Shown: positions 53,552 to 62,491, numbered from the stretch's first letter. The stretch is 64,000 nt of DNA from Bradyrhizobium sp. STM 3843 (GCF_000239815.1 NZ_CAFK01000010.1:1-64000), one strand, 5' to 3'. The notes: generated from the sequence alone by a model not told the origin. Numbers and translations: made by a program.

Positions 53552-53914
53552 ATGAAGCGAATGACTTTGAGCCTGGCCGTGGCGCTCATTTCGACGGCCG
53601 CTCTTGCCCAGGCCAGCCCGCCGATGGTCGGCGGCCATCCGTTGGTCCAGGTCAAGCCCCATACCGCAGCTGCAGCAAAGCCGCAGTCGATGGCCGCGCG
53701 CCTTCAGGCGTGTCTGGAGATCGATGACGGCACCAAGGAACGGCTGAACTGCTATGACGGGGTGATCCCGCCCGCGCCGAAGCCGAAGGCCATGAAGGCC
53801 AAGTCGGTGAGCGATTGCAAGTTCACCAAGGAAGAGGACGAGCGGCTGGCCTGTTTCAACGGTTTCGTTGATAAGCAGCCGAAGCCCGACGCCAAGCCCG
53901 ATTCCAAGACCTGA
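53552..53914 (+). CDS. Secreted protein with duplicated Cys-Asp motif
   Basis: 120 residues. A signal peptide (LSLAVALISTAALAQA) is followed by two matching blocks: LEIDDGTKERLNCYDG preceded by AC, and CKFTKEEDERLACFNG. Each has a CxxxDDxxRLxC(Y/F) arrangement, so each probably forms a disulphide. The pattern recurs in small alphaproteobacterial exported proteins. Ends KQPKPDAKPDSKT. Function is unknown. Confidence 0.75.
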   Translation: MKRMTLSLAVALISTAALAQASPPMVGGHPLVQVKPHTAAAAKPQSMAARLQACLEIDDGTKERLNCYDGVIPPAPKPKAMKAKSVSDCKFTKEEDERLACFNGFVDKQPKPDAKPDSKT

Positions 53915-53919
53915 TCCAG

Positions 53920-53966
53920 GAGGCGCGAGGCGATGAGGTCAGCTCGCCGTCGCGCCTCTGGTTTTT
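53920..53966 (+). terminator. Rho-independent terminator after the 53552 gene
   Basis: A long stem (53920-53933 with 53944-53958, one bulge) starting GAGGCGCGA and closing TCGCGCCTC is followed by TGGTTTTTG. Confidence 0.85.
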
Positions 53967-54051
53967 GATCGAGCAAGACTCCTACGAAAAGCCGCGCCAG
54001 CATTTTCGGATCATGCTCGAGACACGGCGGTCGCCACCCGTCGGCGCCGGT

Positions 54052-54399
54052 TCAATCGGCGATGCGGGTCAGCACCGCCTTGAAGGCGAGCCCCGGCATC
54101 TGCAGTGCCGTTCCTTCGAAATCGACCATGTCGCCGTTTTCCTGCCCGCTCAACGTCAGCGTCACCCTGTCGATCCCAAAAAGCGGCTTGAACGCGGGAT
54201 CCGGATCGTGGCGCTCGGTCGAGACCTTCACCTGGATCGCCTTCGGCGTGGAGCTGTAACTACCGATGAAGGCGAAGGCCGAATTGCCGCCGCGAAGCTT
54301 GCCGCTGCAGGCATAGACGACGCCGGATCCGGTGCCGTGAACGGTGTGAAATTCCACTCTGTAAAGCCCATCGCGCAATGTCCGTCCCCAATATCGCAA
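54052..54399 (-). CDS. GrlR-like small protein
   Basis: 115 residues. LRDGLYRVEFHTVHGTGSGVVYA, then GKLRGGNSAFAFIGSYSS matches the small beta-barrel GrlR-type family, where GLYxVxFxT and GGxSxFxxIGxY recur. The GrlR of E. coli restrains a type III secretion activator, but rhizobial relatives have no known partner. No secretion genes are nearby. Confidence 0.6.
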   Translation of the reverse strand: MRYWGRTLRDGLYRVEFHTVHGTGSGVVYACSGKLRGGNSAFAFIGSYSSTPKAIQVKVSTERHDPDPAFKPLFGIDRVTLTLSGQENGDMVDFEGTALQMPGLAFKAVLTRIAD

Positions 54400-54512
54400 T
54401 CAAACAATGCTTCATCTTAAGGCGGGTGCTGATAGCGGACAATGCGCGGCGCCGATACTTCAAGCCGCCATCAACATCACTTTGAGGCCTACGGTCTCAG
54501 CCGCGCGCCGGC

Positions 54513-55796
54513 TCAGCGGTTTGTCGCCCTTGAACTACCAGCAGCAATGCGGATCGGCGGTTGGGCCGCCGCCATCTTCCCCAGCACATCCTCGATCGGA
54601 TTGCGCGTCCAGGCCAGGGTGACGTAGTCCCGGTGGGTGACGCCTTCCGGCGTCTCGACAAACACCACGCTGCCGGGCTTGAGCGGTCCGTCCATGTCTT
54701 CGGAGATGGCGATCCCGCGATCCCGCAACGTCGTCATCAGCTCCTGGTCGTGACGGGCGGTGTAGTGCGTGTAGGACGAGATGAAGAAGCCGGACCGATT
54801 ATGTTCGATCCAGCCCGCGAACTTGTCGAGCTGGCCGTAGACGGCATCGAGCAGCACGACGCCGCGCACGCGGTTCGTGACGCCGCCGACCTCGAGGCTC
54901 CAGGCGGTCGGCAGGAAGCCGCCGCTATAGCCGACGATCACGATCGGCATGGTGGCGAACGCCTTCGCTGCGGCAGGATCGCCGGTCAGCTGGGCGAGAT
55001 TGCCCGCGGCCTCGTCCATGAAACGTTTGAAGCCGCCGGGCTGCCAGAACTTGCCGGCACTGGAATCGGCGGCGTCGACCGCCATTTGCGGCGCCAGCAA
55101 CACCGCATTGACGCCGGAGTCGCTGATCTGTTGCGGCACCAATTGCCGGTCGCGGACGTCGCGTTCCAAGGTCGCGCCGTTGCCATGGAAGAACACCACG
55201 ATCACGCCGGGTTTGCGGACGTCGAAATGTTCGGGGACGTGCACGAGCACGCGGCTGTCATTGTAGGTCTGGTCCTGCCAGTAGACGCGGCCCGAGAAAC
55301 TGCGGTGGCCGCGCCGGTCGCCGCTGGTGACATTGAGGAAGGGGGCGTCCGAGGCCGGGTTGTTGCCGTAGTAAGGGAATGCCGAGGACTTCATGCTGAC
55401 CAGCGTGGTCAGCGGCTCGCGAGACGGGCGTGTGGCGGGCCCTTGCGGCTCGAGCGAGGCGACCTGATAGGATGCCGGCTGCGCCGCGAAATCCGAGGGC
55501 CTATGGAGTTCGAAGCTTTCGGCAGACGACGGAAAGCGATCGCGGAACTGGGGTGCCGGGAAGCGCTCGTCGAAGCTTGCAGATTGTGCCGGAGTGGCAT
55601 TGGCCGCCAGCGTGCCGGGGCTTGGCGCCCTGCCGCAATGGGCGAGCGGAAGCGACAGCAGCAGGGCAAAGGTGGCGGAGATCGCACGGCGAGAAGAACA
55701 GGGGACGCTGCGCGCGCGCGAGCGAAACCGTTCCGCCCGGTGCACGTGGCGACAGGTCAGGCATTTCGGATTCGGTCCGAGCATCCGCCCCGACAC
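54513..55796 (-). CDS. Alpha/beta-fold lipoprotein hydrolase
   Basis: 427 residues; the first ~45 may be longer than the real start. A lipobox LAHC lies in LPLAHCGR after a hydrophobic stretch (SATFALLLSLPLAHC). The fold has VFFHGNGATLERD and the nucleophile elbow GYSGGFLPTAW. The His is in GVTHRDYVTLAW. A serine hydrolase anchored in the envelope; substrate unknown. It is divergent from the APC permease. Confidence 0.78.
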   Translation of the reverse strand: MSGRMLGPNPKCLTCRHVHRAERFRSRARSVPCSSRRAISATFALLLSLPLAHCGRAPSPGTLAANATPAQSASFDERFPAPQFRDRFPSSAESFELHRPSDFAAQPASYQVASLEPQGPATRPSREPLTTLVSMKSSAFPYYGNNPASDAPFLNVTSGDRRGHRSFSGRVYWQDQTYNDSRVLVHVPEHFDVRKPGVIVVFFHGNGATLERDVRDRQLVPQQISDSGVNAVLLAPQMAVDAADSSAGKFWQPGGFKRFMDEAAGNLAQLTGDPAAAKAFATMPIVIVGYSGGFLPTAWSLEVGGVTNRVRGVVLLDAVYGQLDKFAGWIEHNRSGFFISSYTHYTARHDQELMTTLRDRGIAISEDMDGPLKPGSVVFVETPEGVTHRDYVTLAWTRNPIEDVLGKMAAAQPPIRIAAGSSRATNR

Positions 55797-56188
55797 CCCC
55801 CAAGTCCAACATGGCTACCAAAATCGCGACCTTCGGCTCCCTCACCAACTCTGGGCCGCCGCTGTTGAGGTCGCGTTACTCCTAAGCGCCGGAACAACCC
55901 CCGATATCCGGAGCCATCACTGTCGGTTGTGCGCCCTGGATGCGCCACAACCGCGCCATTCGTGCGACACAGCACGAGATCGTGTCGCGATTGTGGGACT
56001 GCATAGGCGGCGACGCAATGCCGTACGCTGCCGGGGCTGAATAAAGGTTTCAGGATACCATTTTGGCTAGGCCATATTTAGCCCCCGTTAACCATGTTTG
56101 AATGGTTTGCCTGGAAACCTAGGGCCGGAGCTTAGGCGAGACCTTTGGGCCGGAGCGAAGGGAAGGGGCGTTCGGCGCCCCATGCGAC
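55797..56188. other. Divergent gap between lipoprotein hydrolase and permease
   Basis: About 390 bp with no ORF. Contains the nested repeats at 55945-55996 and an imperfect CtrA-like TTTA-N7-TTAA at 56077-56091. Confidence 0.45.
55945..55996. promoter_or_regulatory. Nested inverted repeats in a divergent gap
   Basis: An outer pair CCACAA (55945-55950) / TTGTGG (55991-55996) encloses an inner pair GCGACAC (55964-55970) / GTGTCGC (55982-55988). It lies between divergent genes. Whether it is a protein site or a structured RNA is unknown. Confidence 0.4.
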
Positions 56189-57565
56189 ATGGCTGCATCC
56201 GAAACACACGATGCGTCCTGGCCCGGCCGGCTGCTCGAGAGCGCCGTTCCTTCGGTGTCCGTGCTGGTCGCCACTGCGATCGTCGTGGCCGACATGATCG
56301 GCGTCGGCGTCTTCACCAGTCTCGGCTTCCAGGTGAAGGATATTCCTTCCGGCTTTTCCATCCTGCTGCTGTGGGCGATCGGCGGTGTCGTGGCGCTGTG
56401 TGGTGCCTTTTCTTACGCCGAGCTGGGCGCCATGTTTCCGCGTTCGAGCGGCGAGTACAATTTCCTCTCGCGCGCCTTTCATCCGGCGCTCGGCTTCATG
56501 GCAGGCTGGGTGTCCGCAACGGTCGGCTTCGCGGCGCCGGTTGCGCTCGCGGCGATGGCGTTCGGCGAATATGGCAGGGCCGTCTTCCCGGGCGCACCGT
56601 CGTTAGTGCTCGCGGTCGGCGCGGTCTGGCTCGTCACCGCGGTGCAGCTTCGCGGCATCAGGCTGTCCTCAAGTTTTCAACTGATTTCGACGCTGCTGAA
56701 GGTCGGGCTCATCGTCGCCTTCCTGGTCGCAGGCTTCACAGTCTCCTCTCCGCAGCCTGTGAGCTTTGTCCCCGCAAGGGCCGATATCGGCTACGTCATC
56801 AGTGGACCGTTTGCGATCGGGCTCGTGTTCGTGATGTACGCGTTTTCCGGCTGGAACGCCGCCACCTACATCACCGGTGAGTTGCATACGCCGCAACGGA
56901 CGCTGCCGCGGGCGCTGCTCGCGGGCACTTTGATCGTGCTTGCGCTCTATGTCGCGCTGAATGCCGTGTTCCTGCTTGCCGCGCCGACCGACAGGCTGTC
57001 CGGTCAGCTGCAGGTCGCAAGCATCGCCGGCAGCTACATCTTCGGCACCACGGGCGGACGCATCGTTGCCGGCATGATCTGCATCGGTCTGGTGCCTTCG
57101 ATCGCGGCGATGATGTGGATCGGTCCGCGCGTCTTGATGACGATGGGCGAAGATGTTCCGGCGCTCTCCTTGTTTGCCCGCAGGTCGCAGAACGGCGCGC
57201 CGGTCTACGCGATCTTGTTCCAGCTCGCGATCGCCAATCTCATGCTGTTCACCGAAAGCTTCGAGGCCGTGCTCGACTTCATCCAGTTCGCGCTGCTCGC
57301 GTGTTCGTTCCTCACCGTGCTCGGCCTGTTCAAACTACGCGTCACACGGCCGGAGCTGCCGCGGCCCTATCTGGCGTGGGGGTACCCGCTGACGCCTTTG
57401 CTGTTCCTGCTCGTAACCGGCTTCATGATGTCCTATCTGTTTGCGGAGCGGCCGCTGCAGGCCGGCCTCGGCGCGGCGGCGATGATGTCCGGCGTCCTGA
57501 TCTATCTCATCGCTCACAAGCGGCCGGGCCGGAGCGCCGCGACAGCATTGCCGGGTGCAGATTGA
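56189..57565 (+). CDS. APC-family amino acid permease
   Basis: 458 residues with about twelve membrane helices. Typical APC motifs include VLVATAIVVADMIGVGVFTSLGF in helix 1 and GALFPRSSGEYNFLSRAFHP-like sequence between 2 and 3. It probably imports an amino acid or polyamine with protons. The next gene starts 2 bp after its stop, so the two are in an operon. Confidence 0.92.
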   Translation: MAASETHDASWPGRLLESAVPSVSVLVATAIVVADMIGVGVFTSLGFQVKDIPSGFSILLLWAIGGVVALCGAFSYAELGAMFPRSSGEYNFLSRAFHPALGFMAGWVSATVGFAAPVALAAMAFGEYGRAVFPGAPSLVLAVGAVWLVTAVQLRGIRLSSSFQLISTLLKVGLIVAFLVAGFTVSSPQPVSFVPARADIGYVISGPFAIGLVFVMYAFSGWNAATYITGELHTPQRTLPRALLAGTLIVLALYVALNAVFLLAAPTDRLSGQLQVASIAGSYIFGTTGGRIVAGMICIGLVPSIAAMMWIGPRVLMTMGEDVPALSLFARRSQNGAPVYAILFQLAIANLMLFTESFEAVLDFIQFALLACSFLTVLGLFKLRVTRPELPRPYLAWGYPLTPLLFLLVTGFMMSYLFAERPLQAGLGAAAMMSGVLIYLIAHKRPGRSAATALPGAD

Positions 57566-57566
57566 G

Positions 57567-58802
57567 ATGTCGCGATTTGCCAATATGCTGATGCAGGCAG
57601 TGTGGATCGCTCTTCTGACGATCGGCTCTGCGCTTGCGCAAACGGCCACCCCCGACGACACCGCGCGGGTCCTTGCGGGAATGCAGCCCTCGGCCGGCTC
57701 GCCACTGGCTGCCCTGACACAGGATCCGTCGTGGCAGCGCCACGCAAAATTCTTCGATCATGCCTTCGGCGAGCTGCAGCAGGGTCAGCTTGCGAAGATA
57801 CATGCCTGGTCGGACACCAATCTCGCGGCGCCGCGGCCGACGATGTTCTATTTCTTCTCCGGACCGGATTTTCTGTACGCAGACGCGTTCTACTCCAAGG
57901 CGACCACCTACGTGATGGCCGCACTCGAACCGACCGGTCCGATACCCGACCTGACACGGCTGCCGCGTGGCAGCGTGGGTCCGGAGCTATCCTATGTCGA
58001 GCGCTCGCTGCAATCGATCCTGAGCTTCTCGTTCTTTATCACCAAGCAGATGAAGGTCGACCTGCACGAGGGCGACATCGATGGCAGCTTGCCGTTGCTC
58101 TACGTGTTCCTGGCGCGGAGCGGCAAGACGATCCACGATGCGGGGCTGATTTGGCTCGACGACAATGGCGGACTGCATGAGGCGGCCGAACCGCCGCCAC
58201 CAAATGCCACGCGCGGGGCGCGCATCACTTTCGCCGGGAGCGATGGTGTGGAGAGGACGCTCTATTACTTCTCGACGGATCTCTCGAATTCCGGCGTCAA
58301 GACCAGCGGCTTCCTGAAATTCTGCGAGCCGCTGGCGCCCGGCAACAGCCTCCTCAAGAGCGCATCCTATCTGCTGCACTCCGGCAATTTTTCGGTCGTA
58401 CGCAGCTGGCTCTTGAAGAACAGCGCAAGCATCGTCCAGGACGATTCCGGAGTCCCGCTTGCCAGCTTTGGTTCAAAGGCTTGGCGGCTGTTCCCGTTCG
58501 GGCGCTATGCCGGTCCTATCGACAAGTTCCCCAGCATGTATCAGTACGGCTACGCGGATCTGTTCGAGCGCGCCGAGCCGCTGGAGTTCGGCATCGGCTA
58601 TCGCTGGCGCACGCGGGAATCCAATCTGCTGCTCGCGGTCAGGCTGCCAGCCGCAGATGCGACATCGTCGGCTGAAGCCATGCTCCCGACCGAACCGGTC
58701 TACCAGCCTGCGCGTGCGCGGCGGGTGCCGAGGCCACCGGAGCCGATCCCGGCTTACCCACCGCGACGGCGCGGCGGATTCTGGTTCTGGCCAGGGTGGT
58801 GA
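57567..58802 (+). CDS. Conserved secreted protein of unknown function
   Basis: 411 residues from the ATG at 57567 (57585 is an alternative). A signal peptide (QAVWIALLTIGSALAQ) precedes PTMFYFFSGPDFLYADAFY and a Pro/Arg-rich end (RRVPRPPEPIPAYPPRRRGG). The NFSVVRSWLLKNSASIVQDDSG region suggests a globular body. No enzymatic motif is certain. It lies directly behind the permease and may be its periplasmic partner. Confidence 0.78.
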   Translation: MSRFANMLMQAVWIALLTIGSALAQTATPDDTARVLAGMQPSAGSPLAALTQDPSWQRHAKFFDHAFGELQQGQLAKIHAWSDTNLAAPRPTMFYFFSGPDFLYADAFYSKATTYVMAALEPTGPIPDLTRLPRGSVGPELSYVERSLQSILSFSFFITKQMKVDLHEGDIDGSLPLLYVFLARSGKTIHDAGLIWLDDNGGLHEAAEPPPPNATRGARITFAGSDGVERTLYYFSTDLSNSGVKTSGFLKFCEPLAPGNSLLKSASYLLHSGNFSVVRSWLLKNSASIVQDDSGVPLASFGSKAWRLFPFGRYAGPIDKFPSMYQYGYADLFERAEPLEFGIGYRWRTRESNLLLAVRLPAADATSSAEAMLPTEPVYQPARARRVPRPPEPIPAYPPRRRGGFWFWPGW

Positions 58803-58803
58803 C

Positions 58804-58825
58804 GAAAAGGCTTTTGCGAAAGCCT
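58804..58825 (-). terminator. Hairpin between convergent genes
   Basis: AGGCTTT-TGCG-AAAGCCT (58808-58825) is followed on the minus strand by CTTTTCG, and overlaps the stop of the small membrane protein. Likely terminates that gene and perhaps the + strand operon. Confidence 0.5.
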
Positions 58826-59007
58826 CACCAATGCGTGCTCTGGCTGGGGACGATGAAGTCCGTGCTGCTTGGGGGCAGGGCAGTGGAGTCGTCGAGATAA
58901 CGCCACGCAGCAACGATCACGATCAGCAAAGCGGCGATAGCGATGAGATCGATCTGTCTTGCGTCGCGGTTGCCGGGCCAATGTTTGGGGCTGATTTTCC
59001 AGCGCAT
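58825..59007 (-). CDS. Small membrane protein
   Basis: 60 residues from the ATG at 59007, with GGAGG upstream. One helix, LIAIAALLIVIVAAWRYL, is preceded by basic residues (RWKISPKHWPGNRD) that place the N-terminus inside. No function is assigned. It is followed by yidD on the same strand, 118 bp upstream. Confidence 0.6.
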   Translation of the reverse strand: MRWKISPKHWPGNRDARQIDLIAIAALLIVIVAAWRYLDDSTALPPSSTDFIVPSQSTHW

Positions 59008-59124
59008 TGTTGTTTTCCTCCCAGCGGGAAGTATCAACTTAATGCGAACGAAACAGCGAGGTTCCGCCTACCGTCTCGCGACCCGAGGTGCGCCGCAGCA
59101 GAGGGCAGCAGGGAGAAGATAGAA

Positions 59125-59469
59125 TCAGCTCTCGGCGTTGACGCCGCGCCAGCGCGCGTAGCGCCAGGGCAGATACCAGGTTGCGCCTGCAGGCGCGGTC
59201 TGCGGAACATTGTCGATCCCCGAGGTGCCGAATGGCTGACAGCGCAGCAGCCGCGCCAAGGTCATCCAGCCGCCGGCCCACAGGCCGAACCGCTCGATGG
59301 CTTCGTCAGCATAGACCGAGCAGGTCGGCAGATGACGGCAGTTGTACCCAACGAGCGGCGACAGCGTGTGCCGATAGATCCAGATCAGCCCGTGGGCCAC
59401 GCGGCGCGGCAAACGAGACAGCGCCGCCGGCACCTGGTGGACGTGAGAATGAGAACATGCGTGCTTCAT
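59125..59469 (-). CDS. yidD: Membrane protein insertion efficiency factor YidD
   Basis: 114 residues from the ATG at 59469; the longer frame is not supported. Family pattern: GLIWIYRHTLSPLVGYNCRHLPTCSVYADEAIERFGLWAGGW then LARLLRCQPFG. The three cysteines (NCRHLPTCS and RC) and the C-terminal PWRYARW are typical. YidD assists membrane insertion through YidC. YidD is often near rpmH/rnpA/yidC, but not here. Confidence 0.94.
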   Translation of the reverse strand: MKHACSHSHVHQVPAALSRLPRRVAHGLIWIYRHTLSPLVGYNCRHLPTCSVYADEAIERFGLWAGGWMTLARLLRCQPFGTSGIDNVPQTAPAGATWYLPWRYARWRGVNAES

Positions 59470-59738
59470 GGGCGGATGCTGGAGCCGTAGGCGGAGCGCT
59501 GCACGGTTCCTGAGCGGGGAACCGGTGATCGCGCATTTTTGTGCTAAAGTGATGCAACTATCACACGTTTTTCGGCGCAGTGCAGCGACACGTACCTGGA
59601 CGGTAGGGAGTTGCCCGGATAGTTTTTCCTGACGACGGTATGACAGAATAATAATGCATTGAGGCAAAGCTTGCCACGTCTTGACTGGCCCCGCGTGACA
59701 CGGCGCGGTTTGGATCTGAGGTTGGGTAGGGGGAACAA

Positions 59739-60635
59739 TTGGAGGTGAAGCTGCTGCGGTCTCGCATTTTGCGCTGGACGCTTCTCGGCGTCGCAGCGAT
59801 CGGAACCGCGCTCGGCGGCGCGATCCTCACACTTTCCAACAGCGCCCAGGCCGGGTCCTCGCTTGAGGAGCGCAAACTTCCGATGCGCTTCGGCTGGGTC
59901 GCCTGCGAGCCGAATTGCGGCTGGGTCAGCGCCGTTGGGATCATTACCGGCGATAGCCCAAAGGACTTCGAGGATTTCGCCAGGAATCGGGATCTGAGCG
60001 GCGCCACCGTGGTGCTGGACTCGAGCGGCGGGTCGGTCAATGACGCGATCACGCTCGGCCGCCGCTTCCGGGACCTGAAGCTGCGGACCACGGTGGGCAT
60101 CAGCCTTCGCGCGCGTCGTCCGGGCGAATCGGCGCGCATCGCGCCGGAGGCCTATTGCGAATCGATGTGCGTGTTCCTGCTGCTCGGCGGCACCACGCGC
60201 TACGTGCCGGATCGGGCGCATGTCCGCGTGCATCAGATCTGGATGGGCGACCGCGCCGATGACGCCAAGGCTGCGAGCTATTCGGCGCAGGACATGATGA
60301 TCGTCGAGCGCGATATCGGCCGCCTTGCCAAATACACCTTCGACATGGGCGGCGCCGGCGATCTCCTGTCGCTCGCGCTCAACGTGCCGCCGTGGGAGGA
60401 CCTGCATGAGTTGTCGCGCGGCGAACTCGGGCAGACCAACCTCGTGACCACGGAGGTCGCCGCCGACGTGCTGCCGCAGGCCAAGCCGGCAATTCCGATG
60501 GCTGAGCTTGCGCCGAAGGGACAGGACCGTTTCGCGCCGGCAGCAGACCAAGGCGACAAGCCATCGGCCAAGTCGACGCGGACCGCGGAGGCGACGGCGA
60601 CGAACAGCACGGGCGCGACCACCCCGGCGCAATAG
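59739..60635 (+). CDS. Periplasmic ClpP-like protein (COG3904 type), copy 2
   Basis: 298 residues from a TTG at 59739 (a GTG at 59745 would give MKLLRSRILRW). A signal anchor (TLLGVAAIGTALGGAILTL) precedes VLDSSGGSVNDAITLG, Ser142 in CESMCVFLLLGG and His165 in RVHQIWMG, the same order as in the 50849 gene. The C-terminal ~50 residues are a Thr/Ala-rich tail. Function unknown. Confidence 0.82.
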   Translation: MEVKLLRSRILRWTLLGVAAIGTALGGAILTLSNSAQAGSSLEERKLPMRFGWVACEPNCGWVSAVGIITGDSPKDFEDFARNRDLSGATVVLDSSGGSVNDAITLGRRFRDLKLRTTVGISLRARRPGESARIAPEAYCESMCVFLLLGGTTRYVPDRAHVRVHQIWMGDRADDAKAASYSAQDMMIVERDIGRLAKYTFDMGGAGDLLSLALNVPPWEDLHELSRGELGQTNLVTTEVAADVLPQAKPAIPMAELAPKGQDRFAPAADQGDKPSAKSTRTAEATATNSTGATTPAQ

Positions 60636-60646
60636 CCGGCCTTCGA

Positions 60647-60668
60647 CCCGGCGCCATCGAGCGCCGGG
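60647..60668. terminator. Hairpin between convergent genes
   Basis: CCCGGCGC (60647-60654) pairs with GCGCCGGG (60661-60668) around a 6-base loop between the ClpP-like and NifU-like genes. No T-run, so only a weak candidate. Confidence 0.3.
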
Positions 60669-60674
60669 ATCCTA

Positions 60675-61139
60675 TCAGCCCTGAGCGGCCGCTGGCTCTC
60701 TGCCTTCTGTCGCTTTCGCCTCGATCTGGTTGATCGCATCGACCACGGCGTCGAAGGTCAGCAGGGTCGAGGCATGGCGCGCCTTGTAGTCGCGCACCGG
60801 CTCGAGCAGCGCGATATCGGCCCATTTGCCCTGCGGCGGAGCGCCGTTCTCCTTCAGCATCTTGCGCACGGTTTCGCGCAACTCGCGCAGCTCCTGCGCG
60901 TTGGAACCGACGACGTGGCGCGCCATGATCGAGGAGGAGGCCTGTCCCAGTGCACAGGCCTTCACGTCATGGGCGAAATCGGTCACGACCGGCCCATCCA
61001 TCTTGAGGTCGACCTTGACCGTCGAGCCGCACAGCTTGGAATGAGCGGTGGCGCTGGCATCCGGGTTGTCCAGCCGTCCGAGCCGCGGAATGTTGCCGGC
61101 CAGCTCGATGATTCGCTTGTTGTAGATGTCGTTCAGCAT
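60675..61139 (-). CDS. NifU/IscU-like iron-sulfur scaffold protein
   Basis: 154 residues from the ATG at 61139 (MLNDIYNKRIIELAGN). The first two scaffold cysteines are in SKLCGST and KACALGQASS. The third position, usually a cysteine in the RxxC region, reads YKARHASTLLTFD. Loss of the third Cys suggests a carrier rather than a full scaffold; alphaproteobacterial IscU-like proteins often show this. The gene is divergent from folE. Confidence 0.88.
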   Translation of the reverse strand: MLNDIYNKRIIELAGNIPRLGRLDNPDASATAHSKLCGSTVKVDLKMDGPVVTDFAHDVKACALGQASSSIMARHVVGSNAQELRELRETVRKMLKENGAPPQGKWADIALLEPVRDYKARHASTLLTFDAVVDAINQIEAKATEGREPAAAQG

Positions 61140-61199
61140 GTGCCTTCCGTCCCGGAATACCCATGTAAGGCGGCCTTGGCGGCCCGGTTTCATCGCCCT

Positions 61200-61324
61200 A
61201 TATTGGGACTATATGGAAACGATTGGCGGAAAAACCAGCCATATCCTTCAGGCGTCCGGCGCCAAGGCGCCCCGTCTGCCGGTGACACTCCGGTCGGATC
61301 GCCGACCGGTCGAACGGAGTTGAG
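61200..61324 (+). promoter_or_regulatory. Structured folE leader, possible THF-II-type riboswitch
   Basis: GGCGCC-AA-GGCGCC forms one hairpin. ACTCCG (61287-61292) can pair with CGGAGT (61315-61320), which contains the folE ribosome-binding site, while CCGGTCGG (61290-61297) and CCGACCGG (61302-61309) form a perfect alternative stem. The two structures exclude each other. Known folE (THF-II) RNAs lie at exactly this place in alphaproteobacteria, but I could not confirm the consensus. Confidence 0.45.
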
Positions 61325-62035
61325 ATGGACGCTTTGATCAAAACCCTGCGAACCAACAAGCAAGACAACAAGGGACCCGAGGCGAAATTGCCGGAGGCCC
61401 GTCCCGCCGAGCTCGATCCGACGGAATTCCTTGCAGCCGCGGTGCGGGCCGATCGCGCACGCCCTTCGCGCGCGGAAGCCGAAGCGGCCGTCTATACGCT
61501 GCTCAATTACATCGGTGAGGACCCGACCCGCGAGGGCCTCCTCGACACGCCGCGCCGGGTGGTCGAGGCCTTCGACGAGCTCTATCAGGGCTATCACCAA
61601 TGCCCCGCCGAGGTGCTCGACCGCACCTTCGGCGAGACCGCGGGCTATGACGATTTCGTGCTGGTCCGCGACATCGAGTTCACCTCGCAATGCGAGCATC
61701 ACATGATGCCGTTCTACGGCAAGGCGCACATCGCCTATACGCCGGTCGAGCGGGTCGTGGGCCTGTCGAAGCTCGCGCGGCTGACGGATATTTTCGCGCG
61801 TCGCTTGCAGACCCAGGAACATCTGACCGCACAGATTGCGGCCGCGATCGACGAGGTGCTCAAACCCCGCGGTGTGGCCGTGCTGATCGAGGCGGAGCAC
61901 ACCTGCATGTCGGTGCGCGGCGTCGCAAAACACGGCGCCATGACCTTCACCAGCCGCTTCACCGGCATGTTCCGGGACAATCCGGCCGAGCAGGCGCGCT
62001 TCCTGTCCATGGTGCGTGCGCCACAACGTTACTAG
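61325..62035 (+). CDS. folE: GTP cyclohydrolase I
   Basis: 236 residues. Zinc ligands Cys123, His125 or His126 ([10 protein letters not shown]) and Cys194 (EHTCMSVRG) are present. Signature regions are [22 protein letters not shown] and [22 protein letters not shown]. It converts GTP to dihydroneopterin triphosphate, the first step to folate. It follows a structured leader and precedes hisI by 33 bp. Confidence 0.97.
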   Translation: MDALIKTLRTNKQDNKGPEAKLPEARPAELDPTEFLAAAVRADRARPSRAEAEAAVYTLLNYIGEDPTREGLLDTPRRVVEAFDELYQGYHQCPAEVLDRTFGETAGYDDFVLVRDIEFTSQCEHHMMPFYGKAHIAYTPVERVVGLSKLARLTDIFARRLQTQEHLTAQIAAAIDEVLKPRGVAVLIEAEHTCMSVRGVAKHGAMTFTSRFTGMFRDNPAEQARFLSMVRAPQRY

Positions 62036-62068
62036 TGCCAATGCGTTGGCAGGCTTTCCGGGTTCGCG

Positions 62069-62491
62069 ATGTCAGATCACAATGAGCGCGAGGAGGGGCT
62101 CTCCTTCCAGCCGCGATTCGACGCCTCCGGCCTCGTCACCTGCGTCACCACGGATGTCGCAACCGGCGAGGTGCTGATGGTCGCGCACATGAATGACGAG
62201 GCGCTGCGCAGGACGGTGGCGACCGGCGAGGCCTGGTATTTCAGCCGCTCGCGCAACGCCTTGTGGCGCAAAGGTGAGATATCGGGTCAGACCCAGCGCG
62301 TGGTCGAGATGCGCACCGACTGCGATCAGGACGCGGTCTGGCTGCGGGTGGAGCAGCGTGGGGCCGCCTGTCACACCGGCCGCCGCTCCTGCTTCTATCG
62401 CAAGGTGGAGAATGCTGGCGACGGCTCGGCGCGACTCGCTTTCGTCGACGCCGATCGGCTGTTCGATCCGCAGGCGGTCTATCGCAAGTAA
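62069..62491 (+). CDS. hisI: Phosphoribosyl-AMP cyclohydrolase
   Basis: 140 residues. The motifs are [16 protein letters not shown] (Asp84, Cys85, Asp86, Asp88) and [14 protein letters not shown] (Cys101, His102, Cys108), which bind Zn and Mg. It performs step three of histidine synthesis and is the free-standing HisI, without the HisE domain. It lies 33 bp after folE, a known alphaproteobacterial arrangement. Confidence 0.96.
   Translation: MSDHNEREEGLSFQPRFDASGLVTCVTTDVATGEVLMVAHMNDEALRRTVATGEAWYFSRSRNALWRKGEISGQTQRVVEMRTDCDQDAVWLRVEQRGAACHTGRRSCFYRKVENAGDGSARLAFVDADRLFDPQAVYRK

Noticed and set aside
54561..55868. + strand ORF of 435 codons opposite the lipoprotein hydrolase
   Set aside because: Shadow; the minus-strand frame has a signal, lipobox and hydrolase motifs.
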